Part shown: piece after piece, positions 31,041-44,800 of the stretch
Position numbering within the stretch: the first letter of the stretch is position 1
Layout of the letters: each line of letters opens with the position of its first letter
From: Cordia subcordata
Taxonomy: Eukaryota > Streptophyta > Magnoliopsida > Boraginales > Cordiaceae
Reading direction: 5' to 3'
Assembly (NCBI GenBank): GCA_028554755.1
Contig: JAPTOF010000001.1
Location: 28,695,501 to 28,759,500, forward strand
DNA: 64,000 nt
Position numbers and translations under genes: made by a program
Notes under the pieces: model-generated
What the model was told of the DNA's origin: nothing
What the model saw: only the letters and a program-made list of their open reading frames with translations
Database searches by the model: none

Positions 31041-33022
31041 CTATTTCTCTCTTTTCCCAATAGGAAGGAAAACACCCTGTCGCAAGATAATTGACAATAT
31101 GAGCAAACCATGGTGTGTGATAAGAGATGGCAAATAATTTCTCATCGAGAAACGAATGATAAAAAAGGGATGGATCACTAGAAGACTCATTAACAAGACA
31201 GGAAAGGTGATCCGCAAGTAAATCACTACTCTTCTTATCCTAGATTTCAATGCCAAACTCTCAAAGAAAGAGCAACCACCTAATCAAGTAAGGCTTGGAC
31301 TCTTTCTTAGCTCACAAATACCTCAATGTCGTATGATTGGTGTAGACAATTATTTTGGACCTTAGGATGTACGCCCTAAACTTTTCAAGGAAGAAGACCA
31401 CCACTAGAAGCTTTTTTTCCGTGGTTGTCTAGTTCTTTTGGGCTTCATCAAGAGTCTTACTATCATAGTACATTACGTGGTCAACTTATCCTTACTTTGG
31501 CCTAAAACAGCTCCTATCCCATCATCAGATGCATCACAAAGAACCTCGAATGGGAGACTATAGTTAGGCGGCTGGATGATCAGGGAGGTAGACAACAAGG
31601 ATTTAAGCCTATTGAAAGCTCTAAAACACTCATCATCAAACTCAAAGGAGACATCTTGTGCCAAGATCCCAGACAAGGGATGCGGTACATGGCTAAAATC
31701 CTTAATAAACCTACGTAAAATCTTACATGCCCTAGAAAAGATCTAACATCCTTAACACACTTTGGACAAGCAACTTCTCTATCAATTCTACCTTAGTCGA
31801 GTCAACTTGAATGCTGCTAGATGAGACTACACGACCCAAAACTATCTCCCGCTGCACCACGAAGCAGGACTTCGCCCAACTCAACACTAAGTTCTTCTCC
31901 GCACAACGGTCTAAGACTAAAGAGAGGTGACTGAAGTACACATCAAAACTATCACCAAAGATTGAGAAGTCATCCATGAAGATCTCTAAATACTTCTCTA
32001 TCATGTCACTGCAAATGGCTATCAAACAACTCTAAAAAGTCATTAGGCCATTACATAGACCCCGGGGCGTTCTCTTATAGGCAAAAGTGCCATAAGGACA
32101 AGTAAAGGTGGTCTTTTCTTGGTCCTTGGGAAACACGGGGATCTAATTATACCCAGAATAGCCATCTAGAAAACAATAGTGGCTATGCCCAACTACTCTA
32201 TCTAAGATCTGGTCTAAAAAAGGCAATAAGAAATGATCCTTCCTAGTTTTGGAGTTAAGCTTCCTATATCAATACAAACTCTCTAACCCGTGAGAGTACG
32301 TATAGAAATAAGCTCTCCTCTCTCAGTCTCCACAATCATGATCCTGACTTCTTAGGGACTACTTGGACCGAGCTAACCCACTCACTATGGAGATCAGATA
32401 AATAATGCCTACATCTAAAAGCTTAATGATCTCTTTCTTAACTACTTCACTCATGTGTGGGTTTAACCTCTTTTGCATTTCCCTAGAAGGAACAGCTCCA
32501 TCCTTAAAGGTGAATACGATGCATACAAACCAAAGGGTTAATACTTATCAAATCATCCATTTTCCATCCTATAGCCTTTCTATGTTTCCTAAGAACCTCT
32601 AAGAGATGCTTCTCAAGTTCACTACAAAGATTGAAAGCTATGATAATTGGAAGGGTCTCACTAGGGCCTACGAAAGCATACTTTAAATACCCGAGAAAGG
32701 GCTTGAGCTCTAAAGATAGACTAGGCTCAACCAAGGGGGACTCAACCTCAACATCATCAATGGAGACATTACTAGAATTAAGAATAGAAGGAATAACCTC
32801 AAGTGACTTATCAATCATGGAATCCTTAACTAAGGAGGTAAAAGATATATATTTTTGCTCTGGGGTCTCCAAATTAAAGCTAGTCAACAAATCTTCAAAT
32901 TTTCTCAAATCTTCCCTATCGGTCATGGTCCTTTCCACAAAGTCCTCGACACAAGAATCAATAACATCCACTCTAAAGCACTCTTCTCCATCATTTTCTC
33001 CTCTTACACTATCCCCATTCAC
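31041..33022 (-). pseudogene. E2 reverse transcriptase and RNase H (decayed)
   Basis: Minus-strand 33022-32504 gives the protease-RT linker and RT start (LELKPFLGYLKYAFVG, LPIIIAFNLCSELEKHLLEV, KAIGWKMDDL). 32025-31732 gives the palm with FMDDFSIFGDSFD, keeping the catalytic DD. 31676-31473 gives the RNase H start (SLPFEVLCDASDDGIGAVLG). Positions 31256-31041 hold the linker toward integrase. Stops and frameshifts separate the pieces. Confidence 0.85.
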
Positions 33023-33377
33023 CCCTCGACAACCTTTATATTAAACCTCATATTCCCAAATTTCATCTCTAATAACCCCGACCTATAGTAAATAATAGCA
33101 TTTGCGGTAGCAAGGAAGGTGCGACCTAAAAAACCAGGTGTAGAATTCCTAGAATCATGACCAGAATCCATATCTAATACTATGAAGCCAATAGGGCACT
33201 CGAATTCACCTTCCTGGACCATAACATCCTCTACCATACCCTTAGGTCCACGCTCGAACCTATCTGCTCGCTGAAGAGTAACATATGTAGGGGACAACTC
33301 ACCTAGACCTAGCTGCTAATAGATAGAGTAGGGAATGAGATTCACACTGGACCTTAAATTTAGTAAGTGTGATCAAT
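33019..33377 (-). pseudogene. E2 retropepsin (decayed)
   Basis: The frame 33297-33019 reads VTLQRADRFERGPKGMVED, ECPIGFIVLDMDSG and GRTFLATANAIIYYRSG, the second half of Athila protease. Upstream, across stops, SSVNLIPYSIY sits where the catalytic DLGAS-type box is expected, but the aspartate codon is lost. Confidence 0.7.
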
Positions 33378-35525
33378 CTAGGTTTCGCAAATCCTACAAG
33401 GAATGGTAAAAGCTCCGGGGTCACTTATCTTGGGTAGAAGGCTTGAAGTACAAATACTATTCACTTTCTCCATAAGCCTCACCTTCTTAAGAATGTTCGA
33501 TGATCTTTGCTTCCTTGTAAAAAGGTCCTTAAAGAACATATAATAAGAGGGAATGGAAAGGATCGCATCTATCAAAGGAAGATTAATCTTAAGGTCCTTA
33601 AGATGCTCTAAGATATTGAAAAACCTAGAATCTTCACTAGGTATTGACCTCTTTAAAGTAGATGGGAAAGGAACTCTAGACGCAACACCCTTAGACACAT
33701 GGAAATCATCAATGGGCTTATTTCTCTCTCGATGTAACCGAGAAGTACTACTCTCTTCATGGTCCCTAACGGGTTCAACTTTCTCAATAGGACCTCTCTT
33801 TACAAGGCTACAATCAGGCTCTCTAGACTCAGAAGGCCCACTAGGTACAGGCACTGCATAGTCAACTCATACTCTATTATCTATTATTCTACCACTCTTA
33901 AAAGTGGTAATGGCTTTAGCCTAGCTTGAAGGGGATAAATGGTATCGATGGAGGAATGGAACTGGACTCTAGGGTTCACATCTGGTTAGAAAGGCAGCTT
34001 CCTAGGGTCTTTAGTGCTCAACTGCGTCACAAGCTACCCTGACTATTCCTTAAACCTGGCCATCTCTTATCTATTATCTATTAACTCTTACTACTAACTA
34101 GCTAATGCTTGCTACTTATTCTGAATAAATTGCACTAACTTTATCACATCATTGCTAGAGGACTGGCTACTAGAAGGAATAGGGAGTGTCTGTGGCTGAG
34201 GAGTCCTAGGAAACCTAGGTTGATGGACATTATAGAACCCTAGGGGGTTAGCAGGATCGGGTCGCTGCTAAAGTAGGACTTAGGGCTGGGAATAAGACTC
34301 ATGCTAACCCTGTCTCCAATAAAACTTTAGGTTGTCCCTCCAACTCGGATTATACGTGTTAAAGTACGAATTGTACTCACGAGAGTATCCCTATGTAACA
34401 CAAACTTGATCCTGCATAAATTCGAGAAATTAGAATGCTAAAGGGCAAGCAACAATCTCATAAGATGACTCTGAACACAACGCACACATCTCAACTACCG
34501 AAGGGGCAGAGGAAGAACCTATGTAACTAGTCCTATAACTATGAGAGAAAAAGGACAAAGTAATAGATTGATCTAGCTTTTTATGAGTGCCTTTACCTTA
34601 GCAGGCAAATCTAGAAAAGCTCCAACCTCATGAACAACTCTTCTATTCACTCCCTGACTAGACCTATCCATAGCCGAATTTTGGAAAGAGTTCTTGACCA
34701 ACAAGTCCATTTTCTCCCATGCCTCACTTGCCCTCAAATTATAAAATCCATCACGGAGGAAACATTGACCGTCATTCCATTTTGTTCATTCAATCCTCGA
34801 AAGAAATATTGGAGTAGGTCATGCTTATCATATCCATTATGAGGACATTGTCTAAGAAGGTCAGCAAACCTCTCCCAAGCCTCATGAAAGGACTCTAAAT
34901 CATGTTAGGAGAACATCATAATGGATGCCTTAAGGTCGGCCATCTTGACCATGGGAAAGAATTTTTGGTAAAACCTAAATTGAAGCTCGACCCATGATGT
35001 GATACAACCACTAGGTAAACAAGACTTAGCCTTGTCCTTAAGGGTGAATGGGAATAACCTAAGACAAATGACCTCTTGAGACGCATTAGGGACATGGAGG
35101 GTCGAACTCATTTCTGCAAAATTGATAATGTCGTCCAAGAGACTCTCATTACTCCTCCTGTAGAAAGAAGGGAACATAGCCAACATGTTAGGCTTAATCT
35201 CAAACCTTGCCTCTCTCAACCCCAGAATATTAATATCCAAATTAGGCTCAAAGGCATTAGGGAGGAAGAATTCCCTAAGTGTTAGCTCATCGTCTATGGA
35301 TGGGTTTGGTCTAAAGGGCTCTTGTCTAAAATGATCTTGGGCTTGATGCCCATGGTGATCATGTGATGGAATGGGATTCATAGGGGGAATGGGAGGGATA
35401 GGAGGATTATTTGGATCAGCCATCTCCTCAAGAAGATCTCCTAAATTCCTAATGTGTCGTGCAATCTTATCAAGTCTGGGGTTAAATAGAACTAAGGGAT
35501 TCCTCAGGGATCTCATGCCAAGCAT
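33378..35525 (-). pseudogene. E2 Gag (decayed)
   Basis: Minus-strand 35525-34905 is open and reads RLDKIARHIRNLGDLLEEM, MADPNNPPIPPIPPMNP, LREFFLPNAFEPNLDINILG and ICLRLFPFTLKDKAKSCLPS, an Athila capsid N-terminal half. 33854-33378 gives the Gag C-terminus (LEHLKDLKINLPLIDAILSI, LPKISDPGAFTIPCRI). The section between is frameshifted. Confidence 0.82.
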
Positions 35526-35811
35526 GCAATACTATCCTAATCCTGGCCACTTCAACCCCCAAAGAACTTCAACAATCTTAAAACTACATAGCAAATAAGC
35601 CACAAACCTTTGAGGTCTACTAAAAACAAAAGAAAAATGAGAAGGCTAACCAAACAAGCTATGCTAAGTATGAAAAGTAAACACAAAAAGATCAAAGGAA
35701 CTAAGCACAAAGCAAGATAAACAACTTACTAAAGCAAGCTAACAAAATAAAGCAAGACAAACAAAAAGCAACTACTAAAACACACAAGCAAAGAACACAA
35801 ACCACCTTGCC
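35526..35811 (-). other. E2 5' leader
   Basis: Purine-rich leader with repeated AAGC and ACAAA, similar to the E1 leader at 12440-12719. No gene. Confidence 0.55.
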
Positions 35812-35829
35812 TCCCTAACAACGACGTCA
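35812..35829 (-). other. E2 degenerate tRNA-Asp primer binding site
   Basis: TCCCTAACAACGACGTCA matches the tRNA-Asp end at 13 of 18 positions. All five mismatches are C-to-T or G-to-A. Confidence 0.7.
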
Positions 35830-35835
35830 AGAACT

Positions 35836-36318
35836 TGATATGTCTCTCGATTGTAAGCTCTAAAGACCTGTAATCACACGGATCAGTGAATGTAGTGTGT
35901 GTAAGCATGGGTGTCGAACCATGGGGAAGGTATTTTATGGAATGGATTCTATATGTGTGTCTCCTAGAGAGTGCCTAAAAGTAAACTTAAACTAACCATT
36001 TGTTGGGGTTTTTGGATTTACGAGAGCTTTAACTAAAGGAAATAAAACTACACTATGGGAATGAAAAGTGGGAAAACAAACTATCTAGAGGGAACTAACA
36101 AGCGGAATGGATTAGGGTGACTTTTACTTGCTAATGGGTGATTCTAGACTCAAATTCTATGGGATTACTGGGGATGGCTTAATTATCGATTACTCTTAAC
36201 TAGGTTGCTAACTAGGGCCCTAATTTCTTCCTAGGACTTGGTACGGGTCCGTCCCTAGGCAGAGCCTCCTAGAGCCAAGCATGGTCCTTATGACATAAGG
36301 CCTAAAGAGTGACTATGT
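35836..36318 (-). repeat. E2 5' LTR, piece 1
   Basis: Begins TGATATGTCTCTCGATTG and follows the 3' LTR to GTGACTATGT, where copia element C1 starts. The target pentamer is TATGT (36314-36318) against TATCT at 47919-47923; the uninterrupted 3' LTR reads GACTATCTAGC. Confidence 0.85.
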
Positions 36319-39300
36319 TGTTGGGGATTAGTATGCCCTAAAGGCCACTTGGACACTATTTTCTGGATATTGTTATAATTATTTTAATAATGATATTTGA
36401 ATTTCATTTTCATACATTGTCTCTAGTATATGATTGTGTGGTACATTAGTAAAGGCCTAATGACATTAACTGAGGACTTGGGTGTGCAGCGAGGTTGGAC
36501 GCACAGTAGGTCCATGTCAAGACTCAGTAATGTCATAAATAAGTCCATAATCCTATGGTAGTACTGGGCACTCTACCAAGATAAGGTTATAGTGAGCAAG
36601 TCTCCTTGTAAAGGTGACCTACCTAGGTCATTGGAGGCCTTTCCAGACTTATCTCTTTAGTGCGTACGTCACGCATTGGATCGGACCACTGTGAGTTAGT
36701 TTTCTCATAACCATACTATCAAATTCAAAAAACATAATACTCACTGCTGCTAAGTGGCCAATGCTCTCAATCTGGAGCATATGTGGATGAATTGATGGAG
36801 CCAGGGTTTAGCACTTTGATCCATTATGAGTGACATCTTGCTTGGCTAGGGTCAACAGCTCTGTGCGTTGCGTGTTGAGTTTTGGACAATTGGGACATGC
36901 ATATGTGATTGCTATTCGTGAGCATAAGCCTAAATAGCCCGCAAGCGCATAGGATGTGTGTAGTACAGTACGTACCAGTGCGGGGTCAAATCCATGGGGA
37001 GGCCTAACGTGTATGCTGTCTTAAGCTAAATGCGTCATCTCCTAACTACAAGATTTTTAGGGATTTTAGTTTAAAGGGAGCTCGGGAAAAGTAAACCTAA
37101 TCTAAGAACAAGGAAATACAAAGGTAGTGTGCGTGTGTCATAGGGGAATCAAGCAACCTAAGGGGATGCTAACATGTGGAAATGGGGAATAGGGTGATTA
37201 CGGCTTGCAAATAGGTGATTAGTACTTCTTGTTAGGGCTGCTTGATGGATTAAACTCGGTTGCTCTTGTCTAGTCTTCTAATTACACCCTAAGACTCAGT
37301 GCGAATCCGTCCCTAGGTGTCGACCCCTAGAGCCACGGTGTATGGTCTTTATGATTTAGGGCCATAGGGCTAGCTAGTTAGGATTCTAGGTGGCTTAGAT
37401 TGATCTAACCCTAGCGTCTAGGCCGTTGGCTGGATTTAAAGCCAAGACCTAGTCCGTCTAAGGTCGACTAACCTACCCTGAAACCCATTAGCTGGATTTA
37501 AAGCTAAAGGAGACTCGACCTAGGCCAGCCATTACTTATGCACCATTGATCATCATCACAATAGCAGATATTAACGTTTAAGCGCAAAGCAAACACATCT
37601 AGGGCATGGCGTTTGAGAATATTTTGGGGTATTTTAATATTAAGCACATAGACATGCTTAGATTACACCAATTTAAGCAATGGCACCCGACATGTATGCA
37701 ATAGAAGCTATTTAGGCTATTAAGTATGCCAACACACACATAGACATGTATATAGTCATACCCACTTCATGTAATCACCACACAAACATATAGACATGCT
37801 AGTATAATGATTTAGAAATGGTTAATAGCACAATAGACTTCAATGTATATATGCAACTTCTTTGAGGCATTTTAACTAACACATAGACATGTGTGTAAAA
37901 TAGCCTTTGAAACCCTAAGCATAAAGCATATATATATAAATCCATTAAATAACCATAACAATAATGTAATAATCATCCATAATACAAGAGTAAATCACTC
38001 TACATAGCTCTAATCAAACATACATTAACTTAGGATAAAAGAGAGACAAAGAAGCTACCTTTTATCCAAAGCCATATCTTTACAATCCAAGAGCTATGCC
38101 CAAATCCTTGTGTTTGATCCTCTTAAAGGCTTGATTCCAAAGTGCTTTTATATATGGAAGAGTGTGTGAGAAGTGGGAGATGAGAGGATTAGGTTTTGGG
38201 AGATGGGTGTGCTGGTAGTCGCAAAGATTGGCTATATAAGCCCGCTTTTGGCCATTTTATAAGAGAACAAGTTGTATTCTTTCACACCCATCTTTGCGAC
38301 TACCAGAACACTTAACCGGAGCACCAGTACCAAAGGGCCTCTATTCCGGTAGTAGAAGCTTACTCTTTATTTTTGGCAGAATAGTTAGCTGGTGCACTGG
38401 TACTTTGAAGCCAGTGCTCTGATAGTGCCTATTTGCTCTCTTTTGGCTTCGTTATAGCTCCGTTTTGCTTCCGGTTGTTTTGGTCTTTGTCCAGAAGCTT
38501 TCCAACATGATTTTCTTCCACATTTCATCTTCAAAATCTTCTTCAATACTTGCCCAAGCCATCTCCATCTTTGTGCAGCTCAAGACATTCCTCAAACTCA
38601 CCTAGAACACAAGATAAATGTACTTTAGTGTAGCATTTATGCTTTAAGCTCAACTATAGACACCAAAAGCTTAATATGCTCAAGTATAATATAAATTCTA
38701 TACTAATACACCTTATAGAGCAAAAAACACCTCAAAATAGGTATAGAAATGCAATGCAAAATCACACACGAAACCAACACATCAATATGACATAATAGAT
38801 TCTATGTGCCTCCTTGGTTTTGTCCGTATGATCATCTAAATCTAGATCTAGTGGTATAACCCTTCAAGGGTATATCAGTCATTTAACTTATAGGTCGCTC
38901 CCAAGATCAAGAGTAATGTGACCAGAAGATGATTGCTATCTTGGACAAGTTATTCCAAGGTTTAGAGGTAGTTAAGGAGGTGATGGTACAGTCAAAGGAC
39001 CGACCTTGGCTAAGAGCGCACATAGAGGGGCGTTTTGGTCATTTCGCTTAATAGGTCAAAGACAAAGGTCACTTGTTGTGACAAGCTTCTGGCATCCAGT
39101 ACTTATCCTTGGAGTGTGGCTTTAGTCTTGTGGTGAAATAGACTAAGGTCAAAATGGTCATTATGTTGCCTAAGGGGAGGCCAGGGCATTTTGGTCATTT
39201 TGGAAGACAAGGGTAGTTACATCTTTTGATTCCTCTGCTAGCAGGATATTGTTTCAAGCATGAGAAGTCTTTTCTTGAATATTTCCATATTGGTCGATTG

Positions 39301-40144
39301 CTAAATATGTGTTTTCATAACAGTTCTAATTGCATTAGGATTCTTGGAAATAGGAAATAAGATTTGTTCTTAATTCTTATTGGTCCAAATTTTAATTTAG
39401 ATAATTAGAATGTGTCTTAATCTCTTTCCTAAAGTCTCTAGGTATGTGAGACGTGACTTTTGAGTAAGGTTTCCAAATTAGGATGGAGTTGCTAAATTTT
39501 TACAAGATAATTCAAATATCTTGAACTCCAAGTTTCCTATATTGGAATATTCAATTTGTCATGTTGTCCTGTAGGGAAGCGTCCAAATTTGGAAAGAAGA
39601 AAGAGATAGTAGGCCCTGCCTATTCTAGAAGATTTGTTGGGATTTAAATTCTAGAAAATTAGGTCAACAGTTGGTTTTAATTTGAAATTCTTGTCACCTA
39701 AAGATCTTCTACTTGAATTTAACTCCTCAAGATAAAGTGCTAGTCTACCTAGAAGTTCTACTGCTAAGAGAACTCTTAAAGGGAGTCAGCTAAGTCTGAT
39801 AAAATGCAAAAGTTTTTTTACGTCAAAAAAATATTGGAGACACATACATTCTTGGAGAAGTTTAGAAAAGGAAGAATTCTCTTATTCATTTGATTGACCG
39901 AAAACAAAAATGGACTTCTACAATTTTTAAAACCAATTCTTTCACCAAGAATTTGGTTCTTGCTTATTGATAACATCTCCCCGGTCATAGTAGGGAAGAT
40001 CAAAAGCTTTTTGGGTCATTCTTATAGAAGATTTTGGAGAGAAAAAAACATAAGAGGACAGAAACTGTCTTCCCGTCACAGCCTGCGCAATCTTGGATCT
40101 AGGCTTGATTGGGTGTCCATCATATTGGATCATTTTGAAATTGA
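36319..40144 (+). repeat. C1 5' LTR (interrupted; 3' end uncertain)
   Basis: It matches 45721-47645 on both sides of solo LTR B, up to GATCATTTTGAAATT near 40144. Beyond that the two LTRs no longer align: 40145-40637 has no match in the 3' LTR, and the 3' LTR tail 47646-47918 has none here. One end has been replaced or rearranged. Confidence 0.7.
36906..38784 (-). repeat. Solo Athila-type LTR B
   Basis: Runs from TGATTGCTATTCGTGAGC to CCAACACATCA (1,879 bp) with an exact ATATG duplication at 36901-36905 and 38785-38789. The intact site is visible in the 3' LTR of C1 near 46302. Hairpins TTGGCTGGATTTAAAGCCAA (37426-37445) and TTAGCTGGATTTAAAGCTAA (37488-37507) are perfect. Confidence 0.9.
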
Positions 40145-40637
40145 AAAGAATTGAAAAGAACACTAGTAAGTGTCTCGTGGGTGGCGAGAATAGGCGCGTT
40201 TTCATCGTGTTGCTTGCTAGAATATTGCTAACCATGCAAGGATTTATTATTCTCTCATGATGGTTCGTATGTATGATGTTTAGAATTGATGTTCAGTCAT
40301 CATTTTATGATCATACGGTGGTTTTTCATGTAATTAGTTTGTTGGAAAATTTTGTAGCTTCAATTTAAAAGAAGCACAGGAATTATATGGCATGTGTTTT
40401 TGGGCCAATTTATGTTTCTTTTAGTATTAGAAGCTTGTATAGTTTTTCTAGCAAAACTTCATGTAATATCCCTTTCCATCGGAGAGCATCACAAGCATTT
40501 GTGGAGAAGAAGGTGATCAAGATCCATGGAGAAAAATGTTCAAGGGCTTAGGAGAGCCAAAGGGAGATCCAAACCAATCAAAGAGGCCAATTTGGGCATA
40601 AGGTCCATGGAGCAAAACATTGGCCAAGCTAAAGTTT

Positions 40638-40650
40638 TTGGTATCGAGCC
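40638..40650 (+). other. C1 primer binding site for initiator tRNA-Met (degenerate)
   Basis: TTGGTATCGAGCC resembles the common copia site TGGTATCAGAGCC, with one base missing. Confidence 0.5.
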
Positions 40651-41810
40651 ATTATGGCCTAAAGCATTGAACAGGGAGCCATCATGAGAGAACCATGTGC
40701 TATAGATGTTTTATATTTTTTGTCTTTATTATATGATTGCTTGTATATATGATTATGAGCATGCCCAGCATCACATAGACACATTGTCCACCTAATAGGG
40801 TTTAAATTTTGAAAAACCCTTAGAATTAGATTTTTCTTAAAAGACAAAGTTGGTTAATTCCTAACACTCTAAGTTGCTTAGACTAGATAATTGCAAAACA
40901 ATTAAATCTAAAGATGCAAACTAAGATGGCCAAATTGGTTAGGATTTAATCTATGGACTTTAAATCCTAAGAACCATGTAGGACTTAACCATATAACTTT
41001 GTAATGCCTACCTAAAGGTTTTTTGAAGCCGAGATTTAGATCTAAACTTTATTTTGATACAAATGGCTAACTTTGGAACACAAAGAGGATTTACGTCCAA
41101 AGGGTGTTAAGAATGAAAACAAATTGTGTCAAGACAAAATAGAGATGTTTAAAAGCCCTTAAGTTAAAAGATTGAGAGGGAGAGGGGAAAAGAAAGAACC
41201 CTACAACTTTTCAATTCTAGTTCATGCTAAGAGTGGGAGACATTAACCTCCTTATCGGAAGGTGTCACCCTACTCAGTATAGTAAGATGAACACAAAGTG
41301 TGCATTCATAAGGGTGTTAGAGAGTTCAGCCACCCATCGGTGAAGTTTTCTACTATAGACCACCTCACGGTATGTGGGTGTGAGTCACTACCCCATCGAA
41401 GGGCTTATATCCAGAACACAATGGGGAATGACACAAGGATTGGTCAAAACACTCAACTCAAATAGTAGGTTCGGCCATCCTATCGATGGAGTTCTCTACA
41501 AGGTTTGAGAAGCCAAACCAAACAGTGATTGAATCTCACTTAAGTAGTGTCTACCTAGATAGGTGACATTCAAATAAGCGTGGCTTAACTCAGTAATTCA
41601 TTAGTTCAGCCATCCTATCGATGGAGTTCACGTGATAGGACTGAGAAACTGTCACAAATATAGTTTTAAGGGTTTATCTACAAAAAGGCATAAATGTGAT
41701 AAGATAAGTGCATCTTAGTTTTTTCTTTCCGCTATTACATGCATATTACTTTTGTATCCATGTTTTAGTTCATATTTATTAATCGAAATCAATTGTTATC
41801 CAAAAATCAA
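40651..41810 (+). other. C1 leader with three spaced hairpin repeats
   Basis: There is no open frame of note. TTCAGCCATCCTATCGATGG-type units lie at 41324-41350 (diverged), 41470-41497 and 41604-41630, about 146 and 133 bases apart. CCATC...GATGG can pair within each of the last two. This is the packaging-signal region in other retroelements; the role here is inferred. Confidence 0.55.
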
Positions 41811-44800
41811 ATGGCTTTCTTCAGTCTACCCACTACTATTCTCAGAAAGCACAAGCTCATTGGAGAGAATTTTTTGAGTGGAAGAGGAATATGGACATAG
41901 TACTCACTGCCGAGGAGTACAAGTACGTCCTTACAACTCCTTGTCCAGTTGTTATGGCCAACTCTAATGACGTTATCCGTGAGGCCCAGTAGAAATGGCA
42001 AAAAGCTAATAGCATAGGCAAGTGCTATATGTTAGCTTCTATTCAGATGTTCTACAGAATGAGCACCAAGGGATGGTGACAGCTAGGGAGATCATGACCT
42101 CGCTGTCAGACATGTTTGCTAATCAAAGTAGGCCTGCCAGGCAAGCTGCTTTGAGGGAAACTATGACTAATGGAATGGCTAAAAGAGCATCTATCGAAAA
42201 GCATTTTCTTAAGATGATGGATTGCTTCAATGTAGCCAAAGTTCTAGGGGCAAACATAGACGAATAGTCACAGGTAGACATGCTCTTGGAGACTCTGCCT
42301 CTGTCATTCAATCAGTTCAATTTGAATTATAACATAAACAAGCTGAACTTAAACTTGAGTTGATGAAAGAGCTTCAAGCAATTAAGGCCATTATAAAGCC
42401 CAAGGGTCAAGCGCATGTTGTGTAAGCTTCCTCTTCTGGTTTTAAACCAAAAGGTAAGAATAAAACCAAGAACAACAAGAGGATGCAACTGTGGGGTGAT
42501 GGGCCAAATAAAAGGCAAAAGAGTGGCATAGGCCCAAAGTAGGAAGCAGGTCCTAAGCCCAAAGGAAACTGTTTCAAGTGCGGCGAGAAGGGGCAGAGCC
42601 CAAGGGCAAGCAGGTATACCTCGAGCACTCTACATTGAAACTAGTTTAGTGGTTGAATCTACAAATTCATGGATTGTAGATTCTGGAGCCACTAACCATA
42701 TTTGCGATTCTATGCATGGGTTTCAGGTAATAAGGGAGCTCAATAGAAAAGAATTTCCCCTTCGTGTTGGGACTGGAGCGAAGGTCTAGGGAGCTGCAGT
42801 TGGAAAAGTTTCTTTAAATTTTTCATGCAATAGGCAATTAGTTCTAAACAATATTTATTATGTTCTGGGATTTCGAAAAAACCTTATTTCTATTAGTCAA
42901 TTAATAATGGATGGTTTTTCAGTTAGTTTCGATGCTGGTGTTGATATCAGTAGATAAGGGAATTTAATTTGTTTCGGTAGAATGCATGATAATTTATTTT
43001 TCCCATATCCTATTAGAACTACGGCATTTAATGTAGAACAAACAAATAATTCGCTTAAAAGGAAAGTTCCTCAAACCAATGATACATACTTATGGAACTT
43101 GCGTTTAGGATATATTAGTCATAAACGTATAGCGAGGTTAGTTGATGATAGACGTTGAGGTTCATTAGTACTTGAGGATCTACCTTAATGTAAGTCATTC
43201 CTAAAAGGTAAGATAACCAAAAGGTTCTTTTCATCTAAGGGATTGCATGCCGAAAAAGTGTTATAATTGGTACATACAAATGTATGTGGTCCTATGAGCA
43301 AACCAGCTCAAGGAGGAGGTGAGTATTTCATCACATTTACGGATGACAATTCAAGGTATAGATACATATATCTAATGCGACGCAACTCTAAATCTTTTGA
43401 GAAATTCAAGGAATTCAAGGTTGAGACGGAGCGAAAGTTAGAAAAACATATCAAATCTCTATAATCTGATTGTGGTGGGGAATACCTCTCGGGTGAGTTC
43501 AGAGACTATCTCACACAGCAAGGGATTGAAGTGCAATTAACTGCACCAGGTGCTCCCCCATAAAACGGTGTGGCTAAAAGGAGGAACAGTAGCCTCTTAG
43601 ACATGGTTAGGTCAATAATGAGCCATGCATTATTACTTATTTCCTTTTGGGGTTATGCCTTAGAAACAGCGACATATATTCTAAATTTGGTACCATCGAA
43701 GTCAGTTCCTAGGACTCCACATGAGATATAGATGGGGCGCAAACCTAGTTTGAGTCACATACATATTTGTGGATGTCCAACTTATGCATTAAGTAACAAC
43801 TGTTCAAAGTTGGAACTAAGATCAGAATTATGCTATTTTATTATGTATCCTAAGGGAACCAGAGGTGGGATCCTTTTCAATCCTAAGGATCAAAAAGTAC
43901 TAATAAGCACTCATGCTAGATTCTTGGAATAAGATATAGTGATCCAAAAGACACTAGAATCTGGAATAGCTCTAGAAGAGATTGCTTAAGAATCTCCTAG
44001 TACGCCTGCAACTAGTTTAAATAAGGAAAAATAGCAAATTACTTCAATTGCACTAGAGCTTCATCGTAGTAGGAAGATACCAAGGCAACCTGATAAGTAT
44101 TGTGGAGAGTCATTTCAGACTACTTTAAAGGATTAGGTACAGGACCCCACTAGTTATGACGAAGCAGTTGCCGATGTAGATACAAGCCAATGGCATAAAG
44201 TGATGGATTCCAAATTAGAATCTATGTACTCTAATAAAGTCTAGAAGCTTGTAGAAGCACCCAAAGGGGTTAAACCTATAGGATGTAAATGGGTCTATAA
44301 GAGAAAAAAAGGACCTGATGGGAAGGTGGAAACCTTTAAAGCTAGGTTGGTTGCGAGGGTTATACTTAGAAAGAAGAGATTGATTATGAGGAAACCTTCT
44401 CGCTAGTTTCTATGCTAAAATCCATTAGGATAGTTCGTGCCATTGCATGTCACTATAACTATGAAATATGGCAGATGGACGTCACGAAAACTTTCCTTAA
44501 TGGGGAACTTGACGAGACCATCTATGTGACTCAACCAAATGGATACGTTGCCAAAGGTCAAGACCATATGGTTTGTCAGTTAATGAAGTCCATTTATGGG
44601 CTCAAATAAGCATCTCGTGCATGGAACATGGTCAAATCTTTTGGCTTTGATCAAAATGTTGATGAACCATATGTGTATAAGAAGGATAATAGAAATGCTA
44701 TCGCTTTCTTAGTGCTGTATATGGATGATATCCTGCTCATTGGTAGTGATGTGGGTATGCTGACATCTATAAGGTTTTGCTGTCAACTCAATTTCAAATG

